A DNA stretch of 64,000 nt from positions 124,001 through 188,000 of the forward strand of contig JABCPU010000067.1 in assembly GCA_016800925.1 (NCBI GenBank), written 5' to 3'. This stretch comes from Suillus spraguei (lineage: Eukaryota; Basidiomycota; Agaricomycetes; Boletales; Suillaceae). Under the pieces are notes generated by a model. It was given only the letters and a program-made list of their open reading frames with translations, had not been told where the DNA came from and ran no database searches. The translations under genes were made by a program, and so were the position numbers. Positions 1 through 14,000 of this stretch are shown one piece after another. The number at the start of each line of letters is the position of its first letter. Position 1 is the stretch's first letter.

Positions 1-1866
1 TTTTATTGGCCCTGTCTGTCCCAATCGGATGGTGTCGGCATCGTCGCTGACATATTTTTCATAGAACAGCTCTCTTCGGCCTTTTCTGTTTCCTCATGTT
101 CCTGACGCATCTGCAGTTAATTATGTTGAACCAAACATCTGTGGAATCCCTTGGATTCAGATCGATGCAGGAGCGCGAGCAGGATGATTTGGCGCGCATG
201 CATCGTTGGTATGATTGTGGGTGCGTAATTGATTTGTATCCAGTTGTTGTTTATGTGATTCCAACTTTCCTGCTTGCACTCTGTTCAGAGGTAAGAAACA
301 AACGCGGGAACGCTGGGATAAGGAATGGGGCAGGATTGGGAAGGAGGGTAACCTCTGGTGGTTAGGAAGCCGTCGAGCAAACTGGGAAAGTGTAATGGGC
401 AAGAACGTGTGGTGGTGGTTCTGTGAGTTTTCATAATGATTTCATCCCCTATCTTCCGTATCTGACAAGCGGTAGTGCCAGTCGGACGTGGAATCGAGGA
501 CGGAGTGAACTTTCCCACAAACCCACGATTTGACAACCTAGGGAGATGGAGAAGAAGGAATGAGTGGCCTTCTGATCTACGATGATATACATCCATTTTT
601 TCTGCAGATTTACGCACGCACGCACTACACACTATGATATACCACAGCTACAAAACAAAATTAGGTTTTGGGACCTATGGCGGTTTCTCTTTTAGATAGA
701 TCTTGTATGTTTGCTATCTTGTTGTATAATACATGTCAAATTGCCAATGCTCTGGTTTCCGTCTTGATGATTCCACGGCCTCACGAAGGAGTTCAGCTTG
801 GATTCGATGAATGGGAGCACGAGAGGGCGTAGCATTGGCCGTTTTGGGGTTTTCGTTTTTGTCGTTACAAACAACAAGTCAATCACATGAGGAACAACTT
901 GGAGTGGGTACGGCAGACCCTGGTCGAGTGCAGCTTAGATTTGACTAGGAGTAGATCTTATCAGCTCAGCTTGCACTACCAGGATTTTGGTATTGCCTGA
1001 TAAGCTGCGCTAATTACTCGTTTAGGTTCGAACTTGGGCAAAACGGGCGACTATGTAAATGAACAGACACATTGTTATTGAGCGCCTCTACTTACCAGGT
1101 ATATGACTACGAGGTTCCCGTAAGGAGGTAGTGAGCTTGAATGCCACGTCAACTGACCCTATTGCTTATCTTTCGGGGTGTTCATTTAAAGTTCAAAGGC
1201 AACGCCACACGTTGTTTACGAAGTCGTTCTTTCTAAAGAACGATGGGATACTTGCAGCCAAGAACACACCAAGGTAGCGCTACCTTGGTGTGTTTTTGGC
1301 CCTTGTATACTTTCGGGGAGACACGGCAGTTGAAGGAAAGGAGCGGGTGGTAAGGTACATGGTAGGATGATCGATTAGTTGCAAGCCAATGAGTGTAGTC
1401 AGGGGTTCTGTCATGAATAAGTCAAAAGTTTATTGGATGTTGACAGTGCCACCGTCACAACGGATTCGGACAGGCTTTGGGATCAATGACCCGACCGGAG
1501 TGAAATATTGGAATTGTGGAGTTGGATAGCACTCGCCAGAGTGGAGTTCACGCACCTATAGCCGGTAGTCCTATCTATTCGGAGGCTCGGGGCCTTGGGG
1601 TGGAAGCCTCTCCGAGGAAGCGCTACCGACGGGGATGGTATGTGTGCCATCAAAAAGTATATTGGTGGTGAAAAATAAACTGGATGAAATAAACTGCAAA
1701 TTGAGTGGGGCTACAAGCTAGATCATAGGGACCGACCGGGGTCCCGTCTCGGGCGGACCAAAATGACATGACTCACGAGTCGAGCTCCTTCTTCCTACCC
1801 ACACACTATCTCAAGCACTCTTGTTACTCGTGTCAGGTTTTCATCTCACAAACACGTACTCTCACA
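1..1866. other. Intergenic region upstream of CAR2
   Basis: I see no supportable gene here. The open frames are short and match no family I recognise. The stretch holds a strong palindrome (annotated separately) and the promoter of the aminotransferase gene. A GGTTCGAAC-like B box near position 1024 has no convincing partner elements. Confidence 0.5.
1257..1300. repeat. 44-bp near-perfect palindrome without loop
   Basis: Two 22-base arms (1257-1278 and 1279-1300) meet with no spacer and match at 21 of 22 positions. The core is AAGGTAGCGCTACCTT. It could extrude as a cruciform or fold as a hairpin in RNA. It lies about 570 bases before the CAR2 start and is not a normal fungal terminator. Confidence 0.85.
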
Positions 1867-4010
<2,144 letters not shown>

Positions 4011-5103
4011 TTAACGCCGCTGGATGGCTTCCATTTGGACTGAGACGTAATACTGGTATGGTATATAGTACTTACATATATTTCCTGCTAGTGCTCTATT
4101 TGTTTCTTGTTCGGTCCCTCTAAACCAGTCAGGGGTTTTAGGAATGTGAAGAAGCTTCTACTATTGAGATTCTCAAGGAATTCCGTTCCGCGGGAATAGT
4201 GAAGTGTGGTTTGGGTGGAGAACATGGGTCTCATGTTGTGTTGATCAACATCCAGTTATCCCTGACACAAACAGACAAGGGGGACATTGACGTGCAATCG
4301 CCGGGGGTGGCCTCGTGTCTGAAGTATAAATGGCTAAACGGCATGCATTATACATTAGCAGTCACGGTAGCAGTACAAGTACAGTTTCATATGACGAGAG
4401 ACACAGGTTATCGATAACCAAGAATGTACACGGGGCCGCATATGTATGGACCTTCTAGAAATCAATTGAGGGTAGGTGTCATAGATAAAATACAAAAATG
4501 TGAGGCACCTCGTAGGGTCAAAATCTATACAATCCCAGAAGTCAACCGAAAAAATGCCCCGGTCCGATATTATGAATAGACACTTTTATTCTTCCCCGAC
4601 ATTAGCAACTCGACGCTCGATGGGAATAGTTCGAGCGTCGGGTGAATATAGAGGGATATTCACTTCCGAGTCAGAGGACATGCGCGACCTGCAAAAATCT
4701 TCATTGAACCATGATGTTATGCATGCAGTACACGACACCTGAGGCCCGAGAGTTTGTCAAATTGGGCTGAAAGCGGTCAGCTTGCTAGAGATAAGGCAAG
4801 TTTAATGGAGATCATGACAAGCTCGGTGCTCGGTGCAGACCAGCAGAGGACACGTCGTGAGAGTCGATGCAACGTTGAAACGGCGACAAGGGAGGAGAAA
4901 AGAGAAGGCCTCTTATGGATTTTCACGGATCTAGCTAATGAAAAAAAATTACATAAATTCGGAAAAAATGTAGTATGTAAACGATCGACTCGGCAGCGCT
5001 GTTTGCTTTAGACTTACGTTGAACGACTTTCTTCTGTTCGTTTGCGTACGGGAGACTGCATCCCAGCCTTTCTAGGTTCTTATCGTTTGGTTGTATTCAT
5101 CAG
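4011..5103. other. Intergenic region between CAR2 and CHO2
   Basis: It contains short open frames of 70-85 codons with no recognisable family or consistent splicing, so I call no gene. It holds the CAR2 3' untranslated region, the CHO2 promoter and a GC-rich hairpin at 4611-4640. Confidence 0.5.
4611..4640. repeat. Stem-loop, 10-bp perfect arms
   Basis: CGACGCTCGA at 4611-4620 is repeated inverted at 4631-4640 around a 10-base loop. It lies in AT-rich intergenic sequence about 600 bases past the CAR2 stop. The flanking CCCGAC/GTCGGG bases can lengthen the pairing only with an internal loop. Function is unknown. Confidence 0.7.
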
Positions 5104-8100
5104 ATGACGGTTCCCTCGAGTCCCCAAGGGCTCCGCCAACGAAAGATTACCGGCGATGGGTCGGAAGATTCAGGAGCTCAATTCAAAGATGATGAATGTG
5201 TCCAGTCGTCGAAGACGCATCGACAAGCCAACGAGGAAGTGGTTTGGGGCCAGACGCCGGACGGCGAAGGTGGGCGCTAGTGAACAAACTTTCTTCGGAA
5301 TTGGATTTGACAAAAATATCTACCAGTTTTTAAAGTTCCAACCACGCACGATGTACTAACTGGGCTTTTCCATCCGCGTCACCCAAAGAGTCACCTGGAT
5401 ATCCTCAATCTGTCATTGCTTGGATTACAGCTTATTCTGTTCTATGTATTACCACGTCCCACAGCCAAAATCTTCTTCCTGTTCTATTTTGTGTTCTGGA
5501 GGGCTGCCTATGACGCTGGGTTGGGATGGGTTCTCACTAAACAGAGCAAGAGAAAGTGGATGGTTCGCGAAATACAACGCCTCGGATGGCTCGATGAGAA
5601 GCGTAACCCGGCTGCTAGAAAGTGGATTCGTGCTCAGTTGCAGGGGAAAATGGGAAAGGACTATTCATTCGATGTGAGCATCTTAATGAATCTAGCCAAT
5701 GCATCGCTCACAAGTGTATTCTAATCGATCAGGAACTTCCATTGGAATACAATACGTGGTTGTTGTTCAGACAGCTTGTAGATGTGATTCTTCTCAAGTG
5801 AGCTCTATCATGTTCATTAGCTTTCAGCAACTGATATGACCGCATATCAGTGACTTCTTGGCGTACTGTATGTTTGCCTTTACTTGTTTCAGAGTGCCTG
5901 AAGGACTTTCTTTTCCTGTCCATGCCTTGAGGTAAGTATTTCTCCTCGAAACACCTGGAATCTTGCTTATCGCTGCGTAGATGGATAGGTGGTGTTGCGT
6001 TGGTCGTATTCAATCTTTGGGTGAAAACCGAGGCACACAATGTTGTCAAGGATTATGGTTGGTACTGGGGTGATGTGTTCTTCCAGCGCGGTGCGCTTGT
6101 ATTTGACGGCGTTTTTGAGTTGGCTCCTCATCCAATGTACTCCGTTGGTAAGCTGCGCTGCCTCCCCTTGTTAACGATAGTAACTCAACGAGTCAGGTTA
6201 CGCTGGATACTACGGTCTTTCCCTGATGGTTGGAAGCTATCCTGTCCTTTATGTCAGCCTGGCAGCTCATGCAGCTCAATTCGCATTCCTGGTCTTGTTC
6301 GAAAACCCTCGTAAGTAATCTTCAACCTATAACCTACGGTTTCCTGACGTGCGATAGATATTGAACGAATGTATGGAAAACGCAAGCCTATCGCCCTGCG
6401 TAAGCCTGTATCTGTGTCCGAAACCAAGAAGGTTAAGAAAGTGAACGGTTCCGGTCAGTTCCCATCATCCGTCGAGGACAATGTAGATCAATTGTCCACA
6501 CCCACTGCCACTGAAGGCGAGACTGCCACGGACACCGAAACTGAGACAGAATGCGAAGGCAAGGCTTCGGGCACCCTCCGTTCGCGACCCATACTTTTGG
6601 AGAGTACTGTCTCTCAACATGATTTGCATCACAAGTATTTCAGACGAGATGTAGTTCTTCTTCACAACATTGATTTACTCCGGCAAGTACGCCTCTTGGT
6701 GGATAAATAGTTATCCTGACCCCCTTTTAGCTCCTCCGATGCCATGCTTGTGCTTCTGTTGGTCTATGTCGTATTAGGATCGTGCCTGCCTGGACTATCG
6801 TATCATGCAACACTCGTGCTACACTTCGCACACGCTTGTGCTTGGTGTATGTTCCACACCTTTGGTCTTGGGCTTCTCCTTCGTGCGCAGAGCGAATCGA
6901 AGTACCTCGTCCGGCACTTCTTAAAGCACTACCATTATCCGACTAATGATCATGGTGATGGCGCAGTGCAGGAAGCATTTACCAACTGGAAGGCTTTGTA
7001 CAATATCAGCTTGTGCATGACATATAGTGTGTACCCGAGATTTATGTATGACCAGCTGCTGATCAGAGAATTGCGTGCCAGCTTCACTGGCAACTTTGGC
7101 GTGGAAATCATACACAATGCCTCTTGCATGGTTTGAGGGTGATGCCCTTCTCTGTCATACGCTAGGAGTGGTTCGTACCTTTGCTTATTTTCTTCCACGC
7201 GCTCAAATTTGCTCTTAGCTCTTGCTCGCACTCCATGGGTGGGCAGCTATAGAGTCATTCGAAGTATTGGGTGTTTTCGGTATGTTTACTGCTACTATTT
7301 TTGTTTATTTTATTTACCAAAGCAATCCCGAATGCAAAGGTTGGTTTTACGGTGACTTTTTCATGGAGGATTTCCCAGCGCATCTGGAGTATACTGGTAT
7401 CTTCAGGTATGACTGGACGAGACACCTCCTATCCAATATTTACTCATTGCATTCTTCTTAGATACCTCAATAACCCCGAACTTATGAGTGGTGCCTCCTT
7501 TCTGGGCTTTGCTTTAATCAGTGGCAGCAAGCTTGTTGGGATGCTTGCAGTCATCAGATTTATATCCCACTGGTGGTTCCTCCGGACGTTGAAAAGTAAG
7601 CGTCGATTGACATACCAATGCTCCACAGGAAAGCTGACTATCGTGACAGCCCTCACATGCGGAAATTGTATGGCGACAGTCTCCGTAAGGATGCCGGCTT
7701 TGTCAAAGTTATCAAAAACGTTGCTAGCAAGAATGCTCGCCTGTTGGAATCGCGTGCGGGTAGGCATGCACCTGAGATTAGGAGAGTTGCGAAAGAAGTC
7801 AAAGGCACTTTCGACAAGGTTTTTGAAGAAACTGCTGATGTGGTAGAAGAGTTCCTTGCAAAATGTAAGTGCAAAGTGATTGAGGTGCGGTGTCACACGG
7901 CATTTATGATTTTGTTGTAGCGAAACCCAGGATATCGGAGGTGATGCAGGAGACCAAAGTTCTTCTTCAACAATCACGGGAAAGACTGGTTATCACGTAA
8001 GTATGAAGTCCTCAGAATATTGACTGTCTTATAATATTTCGTGGTTTCAGTCGTGTTGCCCGTGACCTATCATCGTTTGACACATCGAAATACAAGATCT

Positions 8101-8950
8101 CGATTGTCCCCAGTCAATCTGGCGATAGGCGCTTCCATATAGGCGAGCCTATCAAGGTCAACTGGCAAGCTCCTGCCCGTCACTCCCGTCGTGACTGGAT
8201 CGGAATATACAAAGTGAGTGGTTTGTCTTCTTTTACAAGATCACACATGATGGATTCCGGTAGGTCGGTGCTAACAAGTCTACGTTGGTAACGAAGATAT
8301 CATCTTCCGGGTTGTGGGTTCCAGTTCATGGCGAAGAATGGGATCGGGATGCGCCTGTCAATGAAACTAGTCGCCTTACCACTCTGGGAAAGGAGCCAGA
8401 GCTTGGTGTCGTCTCATTTGAAGGTTCCGCGCTTCCATGGACTATTGGTCGATACGAAGTGAGTCACGGCCTACATTGTCATCATGTCATATTAACTTAT
8501 ATTGAATAAAGGTCCGTTACCATCACGATGGCAAGTACAATGTGTTAAGTCTTGACGGACCGTGTGAGGTATATGGTATGTGCCTGATATTCGGCTAAAC
8601 ACATTCTTGTGTCTGAACAACATCGTCTTGCAGTGAGCAAACCTGCATCGCTCGATCTCACCTCCATTCGGGAATGTTTGGCTTACATTGTGCCTCTCTG
8701 CCTGGACTCTGATCCAGACTTGATTCCCCTATCTTGTGGAGGTACTCAAGAACCTGCCGACACAGACTCTGCCGTTACTCGTGACATGGACGATTTCAGT
8801 TTCTGGTCTGAACGGCAGGCCAAACGTATATGCTCTGTCATTAAGCAGGCGTTTGGGGTCGAATACGCGCCAGATGTGGTAATGGCTGATGCTAATTTGA
8901 CTGCGCTTGCCAATCGAATATTGGTCTCGAAGCAATTACTGGTTCTGTAG
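5104..8950 (+). CDS. CHO2: Phosphatidylethanolamine N-methyltransferase
   Basis: This ER membrane enzyme performs the first methylation of phosphatidylethanolamine in the SAM-dependent route to phosphatidylcholine. The spliced reading begins at ATG 5104 and gives a short acidic head, then [19 protein letters not shown], membrane segments around [18 protein letters not shown], and the signature [13 protein letters not shown] followed by [18 protein letters not shown] in the first methyltransferase repeat. A second repeat follows, with [17 protein letters not shown] and [14 protein letters not shown]. The C-terminal half is soluble ([31 protein letters not shown]) and ends at the stop 8948-8950. 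There are more than ten introns, and apparent internal stops (for example near 7134) fall in or near them. The two-repeat layout with a long C-terminal domain is that of fungal CHO2 rather than the short OPI3. Confidence 0.92.
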
Positions 8951-9172
8951 CCCTCGATTTGTTACTTTTTCATTTTCTCTCTTATGGTACATTTGACTAC
9001 CTACTCATACACCGGGATGTTTTTCGTTACGTAACGACCTGTTTATGATTATGTGACAGGCTGATAGCACCTGATGAGTAATAGTTGCCTTGACCTTCAC
9101 CAACACTCCTCTGATCAGCCAGTCCACCAACATTGTCAGAAACACCCATTATCTTCCCTCGCTTATATTGCC

Positions 9173-10002
9173 ATGGCAAGGAAGACGGATTATTATCTCT
9201 CTCAGTGCGCTATTGCTGCCAGCAAGGTAAGTTCATAATTCACCTGTTTTATCCAAGATACATTGATCGATGTCTCAACAGTCATCCATGACATACCACC
9301 TTGGTGCGGTACTCGTAAAAGGAGGCAAAGTCATATCGACGGGTTATAATCATCATCGGACGCATTATGACGGAAATGACATTCTGAAGCACGGCCATCG
9401 CAAGCCCACTTCTATGCACGCGGAAATGCATGCCATCTTCAGCTTGACTGGCATGTCTCCTTCATTCAAGCAGCAAGTTCAACTCTCGCTGCGACGTACC
9501 GCTGCAGCCAAAAGAAGGCCGCGGTTTGAAACCCATCCCACAAAAGCCGGACGTAACGCACCCTCAGGGCAGCACGTTTCACGAGACTAAAACACAGTCC
9601 TCCCTTCGGAGTCCTGACTCTTGTTGCGCAATCGACATCGACGCCGAATTGTCTCCGCCTTGCGACGTGCTGTTTGTAGAGCCACCGAGAGGGCGGAATG
9701 CACGCCGCAGGGACTCTAAGGTAAACGGTGCAGATATCTATGTTGCGCGCGTCATCAAAAATGGCTTGGGCGCCGCAAAACCTTGTTGGCGATGCATACA
9801 CTGGTGTTGGTGGTTTGGTGTGAAGAGGATATTTCATTGGAATCCAGTCATTGGAGTTTTCGAAGTGTTGAAGGTGAATGAAGGTTATAAAGATCATTAC
9901 GAGACGCAAACCGATGTACGACTTTTCGCGCGTTTGGTGAGTCCTGTCTCAGTGTTTGGTCCTGGCTGTTAACTCGTTCGATAGAAACTATTGAATGAAT
10001 AA
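9173..10002 (+). CDS. CMP/dCMP-type zinc deaminase domain protein
   Basis: This is a small cytidine deaminase-fold protein of unknown substrate. Exon 1 (9173-9226, 18 codons) joins exon 2 at 9282 to give LGAVLVKGGKVISTGYNHH and then the catalytic HAEMHA motif (zinc His and proton-shuttling Glu). The second zinc motif, PCWRC, is near 9780 in a different frame, followed by GVKRIFHWNP. Reaching it requires skipping a length of 1 mod 3. The best candidate is a 31-base GT...AG stretch (9477-9507), which is very short for an intron; a real frameshift is the alternative. A last intron (about 9938-9984) would place the stop at 10000-10002; read through, it ends at 9972. The middle is Arg/Pro-rich, unlike compact deaminases. 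Confidence 0.7.
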
Positions 10003-11091
10003 TGGAATCACTCTCTCGTATGAGCATTTGTCAACTAGCGTACTGCAGGCTCATACCCCTACAACTGCTCGCCGTATCGCTTTTTTGTTTCGGACCCTGC
10101 GAATTACTAATATGGGGAAGAATAAGCTATTACCGTGTTTGGTTTCTGTCACCACTTGGCCGAAACCAAGGATGCCTCTGCCAGTGTCGGGCTTCACAGT
10201 TATTTGGTAGCTAAAATACGCGATCTTCGTTGTAACTATGAGCTGGCAGACCCATTCCCGAGACGATGACCCATTTCCTGTATTGTTAAGGAATAAGCTG
10301 ACAGTCGTGCACTTTCGCGAGGTGAATCACTACTGCGAGTATGGGATCTCATTTAGACAGGATCGAAAGCTCCAGGCGCCTTGGATACCTTGAGGGTCTC
10401 GCCGGACTTGAGTACTTCGCGTTGTTGCAGGCTACGATGATGATTGCGCCATGTATCCCGGGGTGCTTGTCATGGAATGCATCCCAAGCGATAACTTCGC
10501 AACCATCCAAGACCCCCTATGGGTTATGCACCGATACAACCGACTGGGCCCATGCGTGCACCGGTGCACGACGCACGAGAAACTGACCAGTGACGAAAGC
10601 CGACCTAATATATGATTTTGCTTAATACAAGGACACGCGTTCGGTCGACATACTGTAATGTAGCAAGACAGGAAATACAATATGTGTACCAAAACTCTTC
10701 GCCTGTAACGAAAAGTTGATGCAGTGAATGCTGTGGCTTTCGAATACATTATGTAAATACCTTTATGCAGGTGGCATTATGTCCCACCCTATTAGTTTCG
10801 TACTTCATAATACATACAAGCCATGTCAAGGCTACAATATGCAATATATATACAATTACATATGGAACATCATTGGGATCCTGAAAAATCCATGCGTTAT
10901 GAGATTCATGCATTGTTACGATGTGCGTGATGTACGTGAGCACGACCTGAGCTACATATTCTAAATACAACGCTGCTTTTTGTGCGTTGCCACAGTGACA
11001 CTCAGACAGTAACGTTGTGTGAACAAGGTATATATAATCTGTAAATGATGTACTAAAGTCTACTGATTCTGATCCTCATCTGCTATTCAGA
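10003..11091. other. Intergenic region before the NLR-like gene
   Basis: It has no coding frame I can support. From about 10,600 the sequence is AT-rich with many ATAC/TACA runs. It presumably contains the promoter of the following gene. Confidence 0.5.
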
Positions 11092-14000
11092 ATGAGAAAA
11101 GGCAACTCATCGACTCAGAGGGATTCCGCTCAAAAAAATCACACAACTAGTGAAGCAACAGCTCCTGGAAACTCGGTACGTGAGCTCATCAGGATCACTT
11201 AGTTTACTTCACTCCAAATACTGACATTGGTGCATCCTTCGTCCAGCACCGACCCCGTGGCAGAGTTGGTCGATTTCTGGCAAAGGTCAAGGACGGTGCG
11301 AACAAGTTAAGGATCTCGGTGAGTCCACGAGCATGCGTGTCCTGGAATACGACTCAAACTGACATAAGCGCTCGAAGGATTCCCTCAACCGCAACTGCAG
11401 CCGTGTTCCCCAGAATGAACGTGCTTCATTAACCCCCAATCTCGAGGTACGCAGGTTCTCGTACTTGTCCTCCAGTATCTGCGTTCTCTCTCTAAATTCT
11501 GGTTGTCACCCAGGTTCAACTTGAAGCGGCTCCATCTCGTGTGGAAGTGGAGTTTGATACCCAATCTGCACTTCAGAATACTCAAGAGCACATACATCCA
11601 CTTTCCGGACCTGCAATCACCGCAGTTTCCGTTCTTCAAGGCGCACAAGAGCACCTCGATGCTACTGACAATTTCCAGGATACCGTAACGTATCTCAAAC
11701 CCCTCAGGATATTTGACGATGTTATTGGCAAGCTCGCAAATGTATGGACCCTCCTCTCGATCAGAACCGAACTAATCCCGTTCCACAGGTACATCCACAT
11801 GCAAAGATGGCACTGAGCTTGTTGTCCTGTGCAGCCAAAGTATGCTCTCTTTTCTCTCCAGATCTCCTACTGTAACTCAGCAATCATCTATGCAGATCAT
11901 TCTAGCTCAAGCAGATCGCGACAAAGCGGTACTCGAACTCCTCAAGAAGATATGTGAAGTTTACAGTTTCATAATGCAAGACGACATGCTTGCCAAAATC
12001 TCATCGATGCGCGCTATACTCGCAAATATTTCTCACCAGACCCGCGAATGTGCCAATTTCATTAAAAATTATTCGGAGACAAAGAACTTTTGTGGGTCAT
12101 AACAAGCTGTTGCGTACTCTACCGTCTCAAGCGTCTACTATCATCATAGGGACCAGACTCGCGAAGAACGTTGTCTTGGAAACAACAGACACAATCCAAA
12201 AGTACAATGACGTGTTCGACAGGCTCATGCAAAAGTTCCGGGACCAGGTTGCTCGCGACGTAGCCGTAGGCGTCAACGACATAGCTATACACGTCCATGA
12301 TATGGGTAAGGGTTTTAACGTCCTCGTGGCTTGACATATATTCACACCTTTCTAAAAGAAACGTTGGACACCAGCGGTATAACTTATGCAGAGGGCGCGG
12401 GACTAGATACCAAAAAAGAATGCCTTGAAGGGACACGCACGGAAATCCTTTCCCAGATCACGGATTGGATCTGCAGCACTGGGGACAACGTTCCACGCGT
12501 GCTGTGGCTATCAGGCCCTGCAGGCAAGGGCAAATCGGCCATCGCTCACACCATTGCTAAGTGGTTCGAAGACGTGGGAGGGCTTGGTTCGTGTTACTGT
12601 TTTGACCGCCAGCGAGAAGCAGACCGTCGCCATGAAAAGATCTTTTCCACGATTGCGCAGGACTTGGCTGACCGTGGTCCAGAGATGAGGCGGGCATTAG
12701 CGAATGCAGTTAAGACGGCAAGCGCGCTCAAGAAGACTGCGGATATCATCCAGCAGTGGCAGAAGCTTCTAGTCGAACCGTTGAAGAAGTCATCTGGGTC
12801 AACTGGGGAACCGATCACGATCGTGATCGAAGCAGTGGACGAAAGCGGTGGAGTAGAGACACGGAGAGACCTTCTTCGCATTCTAGCTGGCAAGCATCCA
12901 AATCCTGCTGTTCCCAAAATCACGGACCTCCCAGGGAACTTCCGCTTCATTGTTACCTCTCGCCCGCTTGATGACATCAAAAAGGAGTTTGACGGCGTTC
13001 CGCATATTCGACAGATGTCGATGGATGATATTCTACCAACATTCGTAAAACGCGACATCCGTACTTACGTATCCAGGGAGTTGGAAGGGTTAAATTTTCG
13101 GGACAAAGAATTTGGAGTTCTCGCTGAGAAAGCTGATGGACTTTTCGAGTGGGCGCGTCTCGCCTGTGGATACATCAAAGAATCCCATTTGGGACTATCG
13201 CAAACGGAATGCTACAATACTGTGGTGTCGCGTGACTCTGCTGAGCTGTTGCACGGCATGTATAAACTCATCTTAACAGATATGATACCCAGGGGTACAT
13301 CTTCGCAATCTCAGAAACGGCGTTCGACTGTGCTAGTGAGATTTCGCTCGGTGATGGGACAAATACTTGGCACAGCCAAACCCCTTCCTTTAGCTTCCCT
13401 GAACGCCATGAGGCGCCATTTTCCAACGCAAGAAGACCATTTCAACGTAGAGGATGTGGTTAAAAGCATGGGTTCCCTCCTCAGCGGCACCACCGGCCCA
13501 GATTCCCCAATCCGACCCCTTCACGCATCCTTCCATGATTTTTTAACAGACGAAGAATCCAGTGGACAGTTCTTCATCGACCTGTCAAAGGCGCAACACG
13601 ACCTTGCATTCGCGTCACTTCGAGTGATGGAAGACGGTCTTCGCTTCAATATCTGTGATTTGAAGTCGTCGTATCTACCAAACAACGAAGATCCCGGGTT
13701 TCAAGAACGAGTCCAAAAATGCATCCCCCCACATCTATCATATGCATGTCGATTCTGGACTTCGCATGTACGAAACACAGTCTTCGATAAGGAGCTCGCG
13801 AAAAAAGTCAAATTGTTCTTTGACCACGAACGGCTGTTTTTCTGGCTCGAGTCACTCGCCTTGCTCAATGCGCTCAGCGGCGTTGCTGCCCTTCCGCCCA
13901 TTGCCAAGTGGCTGAAGGTGAGTACACAGCTATCAGGTGCCAACTAAAGCGCTCATGGGCAACCACAGGGCCATCCCAAATTCAAAGATGTCTCGTCGAC

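Noticed and set aside
1020..1035. GGTTCGAAC word as a possible tRNA B box
   Set aside because: No A box at a fitting distance and no cloverleaf pairing around it.
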